Position numbers and translations under genes: made by a program. Below, one piece after another: positions 38,265 through 46,156 of a stretch of 55,229 nt of DNA. The notes under the pieces were generated by a model. That model was not told where the DNA came from. It ran no database searches and worked only from the letters and a program-made list of their open reading frames with translations. The stretch is taken from NCBI GenBank assembly GCA_028693055.1, contig JAQUWD010000021.1, forward strand, positions 1 to 55,229. The letters are read 5' to 3'. This stretch comes from Eubacteriales bacterium. Lineage in GTDB: Bacteria; Bacillota; Clostridia; Christensenellales; Aristaeellaceae. The stretch's first letter is position 1. Each line of letters begins with the position of its first letter.

Positions 38265-39586
38265 TCCAGTTTACCTCCCAAGGACTGATAAGCTTCGATA
38301 AAGCCGGGCCATGACTTGTTTAGCGCCTCGACGCCGTGTACCGTGATGGGGCTGTCCGCAACGGCGGCGGCTGTTGCCAGCAGCATTACCATTCGGTGAT
38401 CGCCCAGTGCGTCCGCCTCAAAACCGCCGTGAAGGGTTCTGGTTCCGTAAACGTGCAGGGTATCGCCGTCTGTGGAGGATTCCGCCTTCACACCCAGCTT
38501 TTCCAATACGTCGATGGTTCCCTTTAAACGGTCGCATTCCTTGATGGTTAGCCGACGCACGCCCGTTAGCGTGGATTTGCCCCGGAGGGTAGCGCAGGTC
38601 AACGCCAGTATGGGAGCCACGTCCGGGATGTTGCTGCAATTCACCTCAAGAGGACTCAGCTCCGCATGAGAGGGGCAAACCGCATATAGCTCTTGATGGC
38701 ACCAAACCATACGCATGCCCATGCGGCATAATTCATTCATAATGCGCGCGTCGCCCTGCAGGCATTGCCCCGCCAGCAGATTTTTTATCATGATTCCGTT
38801 CCCCATGGCGTTAGCGCATAAAAACACCGCCGCCTGAGACCAGTCTCCGGAAATATCCAAGCTTTCAGGCGAGAGGTCGGAACGGGGATAGATTGTGAAG
38901 GCTCCCTCCTCCCGCTCACGGTAGCCGGTGTGGAAGCGTTCCATCAGCTTTAGGGTCATATCAAGATAGGGGCGGCTAACGATAGCGCCGGTGATGTTTA
39001 AGAAGGACTGGGCTGGCTGACCGCTGGCGTTGCGGGCATGAGCCAGTGCGATCAATAGTCCAGAAGCAAACTGGCTGGATTGGGAACCGTTGATGTAATA
39101 CTCTCCCGCCGGCATGGTTCCTTCTAGTATCATGGAGCAGGGTTCCCCGTCGTGGGCAGGGATGCGCTCTAGCGTCCCGCCTAGCAGACGAAGCAGCGGA
39201 TCGTAAGCGTCCATGGGTCGCTTAAAAAGCCCTTCCTCCATGGTGAAGCGCACTTTTTGTCCCCGTACCAAAAAGGCGGGAATCAACATCCGCAATGCGG
39301 CAGCGCAGGCGTTCACATGGCAGGTAATCATGGGAGCGCCCGGCGTTGGCGGAGGTGCGGGGGTTACGTACAATGCTTCACCCGCTTGTTCTATTTTTGC
39401 GCCTAAGGCGGTCACACCCGCGATCATGGCGTTTACGTCGTCGCACAGAGGGGGTGGGAAACCATTTAACCTACACGGATTTTGTCCCAAGGCCGCCAGC
39501 AGTAGGGCGCGGTGCGCCTCGCTTTTGGCGGGTGGAACGGATGCGGAACCCCGAAGTCGGGCCGGATAAAATGTAACGGTGGACAC
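38261..39586 (-). CDS. aroA: 3-phosphoshikimate 1-carboxyvinyltransferase (EPSP synthase)
   Basis: A 441-residue EPSP synthase that joins shikimate-3-phosphate and phosphoenolpyruvate. The Lys/Arg pair of PAKSEAHRALLLA (K21, R26), the GSQSSQFASGLLIAL element, IKECDRLKG and GDHRM are all present. The usual glyphosate/PEP loop (NAGTAMR, or ESGSTLR in clostridial enzymes) reads NACAAALR here, so the conserved glycine is alanine. The start is GTG, eight bases after GGAGG; no ATG is suitably placed. It is the first gene of the operon aroA-aroC-rlmD-HD. Confidence 0.93.
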   Translation of the reverse strand: MSTVTFYPARLRGSASVPPAKSEAHRALLLAALGQNPCRLNGFPPPLCDDVNAMIAGVTALGAKIEQAGEALYVTPAPPPTPGAPMITCHVNACAAALRMLIPAFLVRGQKVRFTMEEGLFKRPMDAYDPLLRLLGGTLERIPAHDGEPCSMILEGTMPAGEYYINGSQSSQFASGLLIALAHARNASGQPAQSFLNITGAIVSRPYLDMTLKLMERFHTGYREREEGAFTIYPRSDLSPESLDISGDWSQAAVFLCANAMGNGIMIKNLLAGQCLQGDARIMNELCRMGMRMVWCHQELYAVCPSHAELSPLEVNCSNIPDVAPILALTCATLRGKSTLTGVRRLTIKECDRLKGTIDVLEKLGVKAESSTDGDTLHVYGTRTLHGGFEADALGDHRMVMLLATAAAVADSPITVHGVEALNKSWPGFIEAYQSLGGKLE

Positions 39587-39634
39587 GGGCACTTCCTCCC
39601 CAATGGCTTGAACCACAAGATATAGTACCTATCA

Positions 39635-39662
39635 ATTATAACCCAATCACTATAAAAAACAA
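39635..39662 (-). promoter_or_regulatory. Probable promoter of the aro operon
   Basis: The minus strand reads TTGTTT, 16 bases, TATAAT, about 50 bases before the aroA start. The -10 is perfect; the -35 overlaps the T-run of the terminator of the upstream gene. Confidence 0.5.
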
Positions 39663-39687
39663 CGGCTTGCGAACGCTGCTAGCCGTT
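39654..39687 (-). terminator. Intrinsic terminator of the AEC carrier gene
   Basis: On the minus strand AACGGCT and AGCCGTT form a stem around a 13-base loop, followed by GTTTTTT. It lies 50 bases after the AEC gene stop and just before the aro promoter. Confidence 0.65.
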
Positions 39688-39739
39688 GAAAACACTACTT
39701 TTTTGTTACATTCTTATGATGTTTTCGACATATTTAACG

Positions 39740-40684
39740 TTATCCCAGATATCCCAAGGCTCGCAAGACAAACGTCCACAAAAAAATGGTGATAATAGAA
39801 AGAGAAGTGGTAAAGACCACCTGTTCGCCTGCCAGATCATCGTTTCCTCCCATAAGCTGAGCCATGGGAAAGCTGGATACGGATACGGGGGTTGCAAACA
39901 GCGCGATTAAGGAAGCCAGCGAAACATCCCGAATGCCCAGCGCGATTGCGGCGCTTAGCGTGATCAGCGGAACGACGATCAGCTTTCCCGTTACGCCGAT
40001 GCACAGCAAACGCAGATTTGCCTTTGCTTTCGTAAAATTAAGGGACGCGCCCAGCATAAACAGCGCCAGCGGGGTTGCAATGGTGGAGAGCTGGCGCAGC
40101 GGTTTGTCAATCAACGTCGGCAGGGAAAGTCCCAGCTTCCAAAACAAAAATCCGGCTACCGTGCCGATGATCAACGGATTACATAGAATTCCTTTGAGGA
40201 TATGGAGCGCGCTAGGCCTTTTTTCATTGCTGTAGACCATGAGCGCCACCGTGGAAAGGACGTTGAATAGGGGAACAGCTACCGTGACCATCATGGCTGC
40301 GATCGAAACGTCCCGATCGGGATACATCATCAATACCAACGGAATACCATAAATGGCATAATTGCTGCGGCAAATTCCTTGAATCAGCACGCCGCGATCC
40401 CGTCGGTTCTTCGCCAACTTGGGAGCTAGTAAAAACATAACGCCAAAGATGAACAGAATGGCGATCAGCGCAAAAAGCAGGGTTTTGAGATCAACGGCTT
40501 CTTCCTTGCTGGCGCCTAGGATGTTAAAAAACAGTAAAAGGGGTAGAAAAACATGAAACACACAGGAATTGGCTTTTCGCACGCCCATATCGTCTATCCA
40601 GTGTAGACAACGGGCTAGAAAACCCACCAGCATCATTACTAATAGGGGAAAGACTGTATGAAGAGAAAAAAGTAAATTTTCCAA
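39740..40684 (-). CDS. AEC-family (auxin efflux carrier-like) transporter
   Basis: A 314-residue membrane protein with about ten hydrophobic segments in two halves. LVGFLARCLHWIDDMGVRKAN, the segment ICRSNYAIYGIPL in the middle (family N-x-x-x-x-G-x-P) and LALFMLGASLNF in the second half are typical of AEC permeases, which export or exchange organic acids such as malate. The substrate is unknown. The start is a TTG, seven bases after AAGGA; no in-frame ATG has a binding site. It follows the YhhN gene by 23 bases and is probably on the same transcript. Confidence 0.88.
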   Translation of the reverse strand: MENLLFSLHTVFPLLVMMLVGFLARCLHWIDDMGVRKANSCVFHVFLPLLLFFNILGASKEEAVDLKTLLFALIAILFIFGVMFLLAPKLAKNRRDRGVLIQGICRSNYAIYGIPLVLMMYPDRDVSIAAMMVTVAVPLFNVLSTVALMVYSNEKRPSALHILKGILCNPLIIGTVAGFLFWKLGLSLPTLIDKPLRQLSTIATPLALFMLGASLNFTKAKANLRLLCIGVTGKLIVVPLITLSAAIALGIRDVSLASLIALFATPVSVSSFPMAQLMGGNDDLAGEQVVFTTSLSIITIFLWTFVLRALGYLG

Positions 40685-40707
40685 AGCTCATTCCTTCTTT
40701 TGCTACT

Positions 40708-41364
40708 TTATGGGATGTTATAGGCGCTCAGTCCCAGCAGAAGCTGCCCCGTATAGTAAATGCCCAGACTGACGTAATGCCAGCTTGTTGGTTTATGGCG
40801 AAGCGTATTATGGCACAGCGTCAGGTCGGAGGTTACAAAGAGGATTGCGCCCAGGGAAGCCAGCACAGCTCGCGTGGAAAAGGCCAGAAAAGGCAACGGT
40901 ATGCCAAACGCCAGCATCGCCGCCAACGCCACAGCATAAATCCTTAGCCCCGCTAGGATAAGCTTGGAGGGTACTTCCTTTTGATAATGGGATATGAAAT
41001 ATTGCATCATCCCTGCCGCCAGCACGAAGGCAGTCAAGCACCACCAGCTTAACGGCCGATACAGCGAAAAAGCCAACAGGTATAATACGTGTCCGCAGAA
41101 AAACAGCGCGCCGCCAATTTCAAAGCGAATATCCAGTAGCACATCCGCCGCTACGCAAACGCATAAGCTAATGAAAATGAGCCGCGCATAAGCGTCGCAC
41201 AACGGAAACGCAAAAACCGCCGCTCCTGCAAAGGTAGCGGCAAAGACGGTAGGCAACGCTTTAAACAGCAGGGACCATCCTTTTCGCTTTTGCTGGTGAA
41301 AATGAAAATGGAGAGGCATGCACAAAGCCCAAGTAAGCGCAACGGCTAAAGCAACATATAGCAA
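40708..41364 (-). CDS. YhhN/TMEM86-family membrane protein (lysoplasmalogenase-like)
   Basis: A 218-residue protein with about eight membrane helices. The family's conserved acidic residues lie in CVAADVLLDI (G/A-D-x-L-L) and FVTSDLTLCHN (F-x-x-S-D). Animal TMEM86 members hydrolyse the vinyl ether of lysoplasmalogens, and anaerobic Clostridia often make plasmalogens, so a related activity is plausible. The start is chosen as a TTG eight bases after GGAGG; an earlier TTG would add 16 residues but lacks a binding site. A strong promoter lies upstream, inside the end of the phosphoesterase gene. Confidence 0.82.
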   Translation of the reverse strand: MLYVALAVALTWALCMPLHFHFHQQKRKGWSLLFKALPTVFAATFAGAAVFAFPLCDAYARLIFISLCVCVAADVLLDIRFEIGGALFFCGHVLYLLAFSLYRPLSWWCLTAFVLAAGMMQYFISHYQKEVPSKLILAGLRIYAVALAAMLAFGIPLPFLAFSTRAVLASLGAILFVTSDLTLCHNTLRHKPTSWHYVSLGIYYTGQLLLGLSAYNIP

Positions 41365-41432
41365 AAGCGATTCCTCCGTTTTCTTGGGGATGATAGAAAT
41401 GATCAAGAGCAACCTTTGTTTTCCGTATGCTT

Positions 41433-41461
41433 ATCATACGATATTTTAGATAGTCTGTCAA
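41433..41461 (-). promoter_or_regulatory. Promoter of the YhhN and AEC genes
   Basis: The minus strand reads TTGACA, 17 bases, TATGAT. The -35 overlaps the stop codon of the metallophosphoesterase gene. An inverted repeat (CGTATG/CATACG around five bases, 41424-41440) covers the -10 and could be an operator. Confidence 0.75.
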
Positions 41462-42354
41462 ACGCCCTGCAAGGTGATCAAGGAAAGCTCCGGCGTATTA
41501 CAAAAGCGGAACGGGATGGGAAAGCCTCTGCTGCTCCACAAATAGGTGCCCAATCCTCTGGAAATGACCGTCGGTATGCCGTTGATCAGCTGCGCACCGT
41601 CTAGGTACGGGCTGAACCACCCCAAATGGGTAGAGTAAAAGCCGCCAAGCAAGGGCAGCCGGACCTGTCCGCCATGCTCGTGACCGCACAAGGCCAAATC
41701 TATATCCCAGTTAGGCGCGTGCTCCTCCGCTAGCAGAAATTCTGGTTTATGACAGAGTAGCAGCTTAAATGCGTCTGTATCCTCATAGCTTGCAAGAAAA
41801 ATATAGGTATCGGTATTGCGGTAGTCTTCGTCGTTTAACTGCCTGATGTTATAGGTATAATCGTACAAGCCGCCGATGCGTACAGCTTGCCCGTTCACTT
41901 GTATATCCTTGTATTGATCGGCTAACACGGTAATACCGGCTTCTGTCAGCTTCTGAAACAACGAGGTTGCTTCGTGCTCTCTCCTGTAGTAGATCTCGTG
42001 ATTTCCAAAACTATAAAAGGTGGGCGCAATATCGGTAAGGCCGCGCATCAGCCGAAGCAGCGGCTCTTCGCTGACGGTGTAATAATTGAGCATATCGCCA
42101 GTCAGCACGATTACATCTGGTTGTAGGCGGCGAGCCTCCTGTAAGAGACGGTCGTTTTCCAGCAGCCACGCGTTATCGTGAAGGTCGCTCAATTGGAGCA
42201 CTCGTATTTCCTTCATGAGCTTAGGGCTGTTGTATTCATATTCCGTTACGCTCATGCAGTACATGGACGTCCAGATGGTAACACCGACCAGCAACAGTAG
42301 CGTAGCCAGCGCGCTATACAGGAGCGCGGCGCGGCGATTGGACATCCGCTTCAT
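41458..42354 (-). CDS. Membrane-anchored metallophosphoesterase, YkuE-like
   Basis: A 298-residue calcineurin-like phosphoesterase with an N-terminal membrane helix (residues 10-34). The metal motifs are complete: LSDLHDN, LTGDMLNYY, SFGNHEIYYRREH, LLCHKPEF and GHEHGGQVRLP. The catalytic domain would face outside. The family includes UDP-diacylglucosamine hydrolase-like and YkuE proteins that act on lipid- or wall-linked phosphodiesters. The ATG is seven bases after GAGG and overlaps the stop of the lipoprotein gene (ATGA), so the two are coupled and may work together at the membrane. Confidence 0.9.
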   Translation of the reverse strand: MKRMSNRRAALLYSALATLLLLVGVTIWTSMYCMSVTEYEYNSPKLMKEIRVLQLSDLHDNAWLLENDRLLQEARRLQPDVIVLTGDMLNYYTVSEEPLLRLMRGLTDIAPTFYSFGNHEIYYRREHEATSLFQKLTEAGITVLADQYKDIQVNGQAVRIGGLYDYTYNIRQLNDEDYRNTDTYIFLASYEDTDAFKLLLCHKPEFLLAEEHAPNWDIDLALCGHEHGGQVRLPLLGGFYSTHLGWFSPYLDGAQLINGIPTVISRGLGTYLWSSRGFPIPFRFCNTPELSLITLQGV

Positions 42355-42965
42355 TCCACCGCCTCCTCATCCAAGGGATTCGGCGCGCAGTATACAAAGA
42401 GGGAGATCACCCGACGGGTTTTCGGGTCCAGCTCAAAGCCGAGACCGTGATAAAGCCACGTGCCGTACATCATCCAGACAGATTCCTCTGTGTCAATGCC
42501 TTCATCCACATCCCCGTAGACTGCGGAGACTTCCTCCTCCGTTGAACCGACAGTCACACCGGATTTGCCAAAAAATCCCTCTGCGCCAGCCAGCGCGATC
42601 AAGGGGCAATCTGTCCATGGTAGCGCTTCGTTGCCGGGATTATAGAAAATGGCTTCTGCGGATATGCCGTTGCCCGTCAATGAAAGCAGCTCCGTATATT
42701 CATCCTGCCCCAAGGCTTTTTTCTGGGGTGGAGAAACAGAAAAACCATGGGCTTCCATCTCTTCAAGGGATACGGGAAGCGTTAGCTGAACGTCGCCCAG
42801 CCAAACCGAAAAAACACCGGCGGATAGTTCGTCGATGATGGCGTTATTAGCCCTGTGCCCGGTGTTTTCGGCCTGTGGGATGAGAATAGCCTTATGGCTA
42901 CAGGCGCTGAAGGTCAGCAGACAAACCCATAGCAGCACAATGAAGCGTCCTCTTTTGCTAATCAT
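42351..42965 (-). CDS. Putative lipoprotein of unknown function
   Basis: A 204-residue protein I do not recognise. Residues 1-21 form a signal peptide and LTFSAC is a good lipobox, with C22 as the lipid-bearing residue. The mature part has a segment GKSGVTVGSTEEEVSAVYGD, which resembles short repeats in secreted Firmicute proteins where GxT-xxEV-xxxYG precedes a beta hairpin. It overlaps mtnA by four bases and the phosphoesterase by four bases, so all three are on one transcript. Confidence 0.8.
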   Translation of the reverse strand: MISKRGRFIVLLWVCLLTFSACSHKAILIPQAENTGHRANNAIIDELSAGVFSVWLGDVQLTLPVSLEEMEAHGFSVSPPQKKALGQDEYTELLSLTGNGISAEAIFYNPGNEALPWTDCPLIALAGAEGFFGKSGVTVGSTEEEVSAVYGDVDEGIDTEESVWMMYGTWLYHGLGFELDPKTRRVISLFVYCAPNPLDEEAVE

Positions 42966-44044
42966 ACTGGTTCTTCCCCCTCCGAGGAGCCGAAAGCCTT
43001 GCGAAAGCCCGGCTCAAAGGGCGGATAGAGCACCCCGCGCTCCGTAATAAACGCGGTGATCAGCTCGTGCTCCGTAACATCGAAGGCTGGATTATAAACC
43101 TTCACCCCCTGCGGAGCCATGGGCTTTTGATACCACATTTCCGTTACCTCCTCGCCGGGACGTTCCTCGATGGGAATATCCCCGCCGGTTTTGACCCGGA
43201 GGTCGATGGTGGAAAACGGCGCGCATACATAGAAGGGGACGCCGTAATGCTTTGCCAGAACGGCTACGCCGGAGGTGCCGATTTTGTTGGCTGTGTCGCC
43301 GTTGGCGGCTACCCGGTCGCAGCCTACCAGAACGGCCTGTACCCAGCCGTTCTTCATCACCTGGGAAGCCATATTGTCGCAAATCACCGTGGTATCCACA
43401 CCGTCCGCCATCAGCTCGTAGGCTGAAAGCCGTGCCCCCTGCAGCAAGGGGCGGGTCTCATCGGTAAACAATTTGAAATGATATCCTTTTTCCACGCCCA
43501 CATGTATGGGGGCCAGCGCCGTGCCGTAGCGCACGGTAGCCAGCTGCCCCGCATTACAGTGCGTTAGCACGCCGTCGCCGTCCTTTAGCAGCGTTAAGCC
43601 GTTTTCTCCGATGGCGCGGCATACGCGGACGTCCTCGTCGCGGATGCGCAGCGCCTCGTCGTGAAGCCGGGCAAGCAGCTCGTTGGGCGTGCCGCCGCGC
43701 TTTATGGCCTTTTCCATACGCTCAAGAGCCCAGCACAGGTTCACCGCCGTGGGACGGGCTGCGGCCAACGTCGCCTTGGCGGCGGCAAAGGCTTCACGGA
43801 AGGCGGCTTCATCCTTGGCGGCGCTGTGCAGCATGACGACGTATAACCCGATGGCGGCGGCTACGCCGATGGCCGGCGCGCCGCGAACCCGCAGAAGGTA
43901 GATGGCCTCCCGGATTTCCGCAAGCTCCGTCAGGGATAGCAGCTTAACGGTTCCCGGCAATAGCGTCTGGTCAATGATGATCAAGGCTCCCGTTTGTTCG
44001 TCCAAGGCTACCGTATCCTGATGAAGAATGTTTGCTTTGCTCAT
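42962..44044 (-). CDS. mtnA: S-methyl-5-thioribose-1-phosphate isomerase
   Basis: A 360-residue MtnA of the eIF2B-like family, which converts methylthioribose-1-phosphate to the ribulose form in the methionine salvage pathway. Signatures are LRVRGAPAIGVAAAIG, the catalytic cysteine in THCNAGQLATVRYGTALAP, and the catalytic aspartate in VGCDRVAANGDTANKIGT. The C-terminal part reads GGDIPIEERPGEEVT. No other salvage genes are seen in the window, so it may serve a partial pathway or a related sugar-phosphate isomerisation. The ATG follows AAGGAG. Confidence 0.92.
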   Translation of the reverse strand: MSKANILHQDTVALDEQTGALIIIDQTLLPGTVKLLSLTELAEIREAIYLLRVRGAPAIGVAAAIGLYVVMLHSAAKDEAAFREAFAAAKATLAAARPTAVNLCWALERMEKAIKRGGTPNELLARLHDEALRIRDEDVRVCRAIGENGLTLLKDGDGVLTHCNAGQLATVRYGTALAPIHVGVEKGYHFKLFTDETRPLLQGARLSAYELMADGVDTTVICDNMASQVMKNGWVQAVLVGCDRVAANGDTANKIGTSGVAVLAKHYGVPFYVCAPFSTIDLRVKTGGDIPIEERPGEEVTEMWYQKPMAPQGVKVYNPAFDVTEHELITAFITERGVLYPPFEPGFRKAFGSSEGEEPV

Positions 44045-44104
44045 AAGCGCTCCTTGCTACAATCAAACTGCGCTGCGCCGCCTTTTCCATCCGTTGCCGG
44101 AGGG

Positions 44105-44569
44105 TCACAGCTTCTTTGAATAATAGATTTTAAACAAAATGCGAACCACGCATAGGTAGAGCAGGCAACCAAGGCAGGTAAGCGAAACCACGGGGTTAAA
44201 ATAGCCACCGATAATCACACCCAGCATAAGCCCCAGCACCTCCGGCCAATAGGCGGCGAGAAAAGCTGTTTTCTGGATTTCAGTCTTGCGCTCGTCATGT
44301 TCCTTGATGTAGAGCTTTTTAAGGGCTTCGTCGCTTTTGATGGCGCGAAGGTTCATGACAATGCCGATCACGCAAAGAAAAATCACCGCCGTACCCGCGC
44401 CTAGGATAAAGCCGTTCCAGCCGTCCGCCCAGCGGGCTTCAGCGGCTACGGGGCTAATGTTGAGCAATGATGCGCAGAGTAGAAATCCAAGCAGAAAAAT
44501 CGCCAATATGCTAAATTGTAGGTTCTGGGTTTTGAGATGCTTGCGGTAAGCGTTCCAATTGTTTTCCAT
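44105..44569 (-). CDS. Four-helix membrane protein paired with the XRE regulator
   Basis: A 154-residue protein with hydrophobic segments at about 18-40, 53-75, 105-125 and 127-148, and a charged stretch between the second and third (KSDEALKKLYIKEHDERKTEIQ). I do not know its function. Small membrane proteins of this layout often lie just after short XRE regulators in Clostridia. It starts four bases after the regulator stop, with its binding site inside that gene, so the two form a unit. They probably share control by the TTTGCAA operators upstream. Confidence 0.75.
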   Translation of the reverse strand: MENNWNAYRKHLKTQNLQFSILAIFLLGFLLCASLLNISPVAAEARWADGWNGFILGAGTAVIFLCVIGIVMNLRAIKSDEALKKLYIKEHDERKTEIQKTAFLAAYWPEVLGLMLGVIIGGYFNPVVSLTCLGCLLYLCVVRILFKIYYSKKL

Positions 44570-44573
44570 TTCT

Positions 44574-44777
44574 TCATTCCTCCGTATCCGTCAGGTCAAA
44601 AACTTCCTCAATGGTCAGTCCGAAGTAGTGGGCGATGCGATAGGCCAGCGGCAGCGACGCGATATACTTGCCGGTCTCGATGGAGGTGATGGTCTGCCTT
44701 GTGGCGCACACCGCATCCGCCAGTTCTTCTTGGGAAAGCTTTCGCTGCTTTCGCAGTTCCTTGATTTTGGTTTTCAA
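44574..44777 (-). CDS. Short XRE-family (Cro/CI-type) regulator
   Basis: A 67-residue regulator made almost only of a helix-turn-helix: KIKELRKQRKLSQEELADAVCATRQTITSIETGKYIASLPLAYRIAHYFG. It belongs to the common group of 65-70-residue DNA-binding proteins encoded with a membrane protein. The start is a TTG eight bases after GGGGA; this gives the usual family length, and longer readings have no binding site. It probably represses its own promoter by binding the four TTTGCAA sites that cover it. Confidence 0.9.
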   Translation of the reverse strand: MKTKIKELRKQRKLSQEELADAVCATRQTITSIETGKYIASLPLAYRIAHYFGLTIEEVFDLTDTEE

Positions 44778-44810
44778 GTCTGCGTTCCCCTTTCTGATTG
44801 CTAAGCTTGC

Positions 44811-44886
44811 TTTGCAAAAATAGTATAGCTCGCTTTGCAAAAAATGTCAAGCACATTTTGCAAAAAATGCAAAGTTTGTTTTGCAA
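44811..44886. promoter_or_regulatory. Array of four TTTGCAA operator sites at the XRE promoter
   Basis: TTTGCAA cores lie at about 44811, 44833, 44857 and 44880, so the spacing is 22-24 bases, close to two helical turns. Most are followed by A-runs. They lie before, within and after the promoter. A site of this kind with rotational phasing fits cooperative binding of the XRE protein encoded just downstream. Confidence 0.65.
44822..44850 (-). promoter_or_regulatory. Promoter of the XRE operon
   Basis: The minus strand reads TTGACA, 17 bases, TATACT, about 45 bases before the regulator start. One TTTGCAA site lies in the spacer. Confidence 0.82.
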
Positions 44887-44917
44887 TTGGGATATGGAGC
44901 TGCTTGGAAAAACAAAT

Positions 44918-45916
44918 TTACAATCGCTGAATGCAGACGCACACTGCGCCGTGAACATCCAGGGTGGACAGCGGCTTTTCGCCCAAGCGTTGATACAACC
45001 CGACGGTTCCCTTTTGATGGGCAATGATCAGCCTGTGATCATCCACGAAATCGAAATCTCGTGGAAAATCATCATAGGTTGGTTCAATGGCTTCCAGCGT
45101 TAAAAGTCCGTCTGTCCCTAGGGTATAAACGGCGATGGAATGATAACCGCGGTTGGATACGTACAGCCGATTGCCATGCAGACGGATGGCTGCCGCAGTG
45201 CTTGACGAATCCGGCGCAGGCAAAGTAGGCAGGGTCTGTTTCAGAAGCCACTGATCGTTTTCCCTGCGAAGGGCGGATACCTGACTTTCAATTTCATGTA
45301 CCAAATAAGCCATATGGTTTGCGCCATAGCAAAGGTGACGGGGGCCTAAGCCGCCCGGCACGTTAAGACGGTCGTGGGGCTTGAGCAGACCGGTTTCAGC
45401 GTCCTGAGCGTATACCACTACCTCATCGGTGCCCAAATCCACTGCGCACAAGCGGTTTTCCCCGGGAATGAAGGTGACCTGATGGGCATGAGGGGCTAAC
45501 TGCCGCTCCGGGTTAGGGCCGCTGCCTTGGTGGGCGATCCATTGGATTTCCGCACCGATCACGCCGTTTTCTACCGGGAATACGCTGATGCTGCCCACAC
45601 CGTAATTCGCCGTATACAGAAAGCGTTCGTCCGGGCTTAAGCATGGGAAGCAGGGATCGGCTCCGCTGGTATTTTGATGGGAAATGCGAATCAGCTGGCC
45701 GCCCGATACGTCATAGCTGGCGACAGAGCCTCCCGGCTCTCCCTTTATGGTACAGCTTGAAACGGCGAATAAACGATCCTGAGCTTTGTTTAGCACCACA
45801 TAGGTTGCGTCCGGCAGCGGGTCGGTGGCCAGCAGGCGCATTTCATCTCCGCAAAGCTCGCACAGCGCCACGCCGGGTCCGCCAAATCTTGTATAAGAAC
45901 CTAAATAGAACTTCAT
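44918..45916 (-). CDS. Lactonase-family seven-bladed beta-propeller protein (6-phosphogluconolactonase-like)
   Basis: A 332-residue propeller protein of the YbhE/Pgl family. It begins KFYLGSYTRFGGPGV and has the typical blade ends LSPDERFLYTANYGVGSISVF, APHAHQVTFIPGENRLCAVDLGTDEV, GLGPRHLCYG and GNRLYVSNRGYHSIAVY. Known members open 6-phosphogluconolactone, but others act on unrelated lactones, and no oxidative pentose-phosphate genes are near. The protein has no signal peptide. The ATG follows GAGGG. It is a single gene with its own promoter. Confidence 0.85.
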   Translation of the reverse strand: MKFYLGSYTRFGGPGVALCELCGDEMRLLATDPLPDATYVVLNKAQDRLFAVSSCTIKGEPGGSVASYDVSGGQLIRISHQNTSGADPCFPCLSPDERFLYTANYGVGSISVFPVENGVIGAEIQWIAHQGSGPNPERQLAPHAHQVTFIPGENRLCAVDLGTDEVVVYAQDAETGLLKPHDRLNVPGGLGPRHLCYGANHMAYLVHEIESQVSALRRENDQWLLKQTLPTLPAPDSSSTAAAIRLHGNRLYVSNRGYHSIAVYTLGTDGLLTLEAIEPTYDDFPRDFDFVDDHRLIIAHQKGTVGLYQRLGEKPLSTLDVHGAVCVCIQRL

Positions 45917-45952
45917 TTGTATATCCCTCGCATTCGCTTTACAATTTTTTTC

Positions 45953-45981
45953 AGTATAAGCTTGTCACAGCCTAATAGCAA
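45953..45981 (-). promoter_or_regulatory. Promoter of the lactonase-family gene
   Basis: The minus strand reads TTGCTA, 17 bases, TATACT, about 37 bases before the start codon. Confidence 0.65.
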
Positions 45982-46086
45982 GACGAATTTGCAAAGTGAA
46001 GAATTTAAAAACATATGTTCGGAAATTTTCTTCCGAAAACGCAATGGATGGTATCAATGCTTTTGCAGAATACCAATATTTAGCGA

Positions 46087-46115
46087 TTGAAAATCGACGC
46101 GTCCCATTCTATAAT
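46087..46115 (+). promoter_or_regulatory. Promoter of dinB
   Basis: TTGAAA, 17 bases, TATAAT lies 41 bases before the dinB ATG; the SOS box follows at once. Confidence 0.82.
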
Positions 46116-46120
46116 AAACG

Positions 46121-46134
46121 AGAACAAACGTTCT
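46121..46134. promoter_or_regulatory. LexA/SOS box of dinB
   Basis: AGAACAAACGTTCT contains GAAC-N4-GTTC, the Gram-positive LexA site, as a symmetric 14-base element. It covers the expected transcription start, so LexA would block the promoter until DNA damage. Confidence 0.85.
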
Positions 46135-46156
46135 AATTATTGCGGAGGGATGCACA

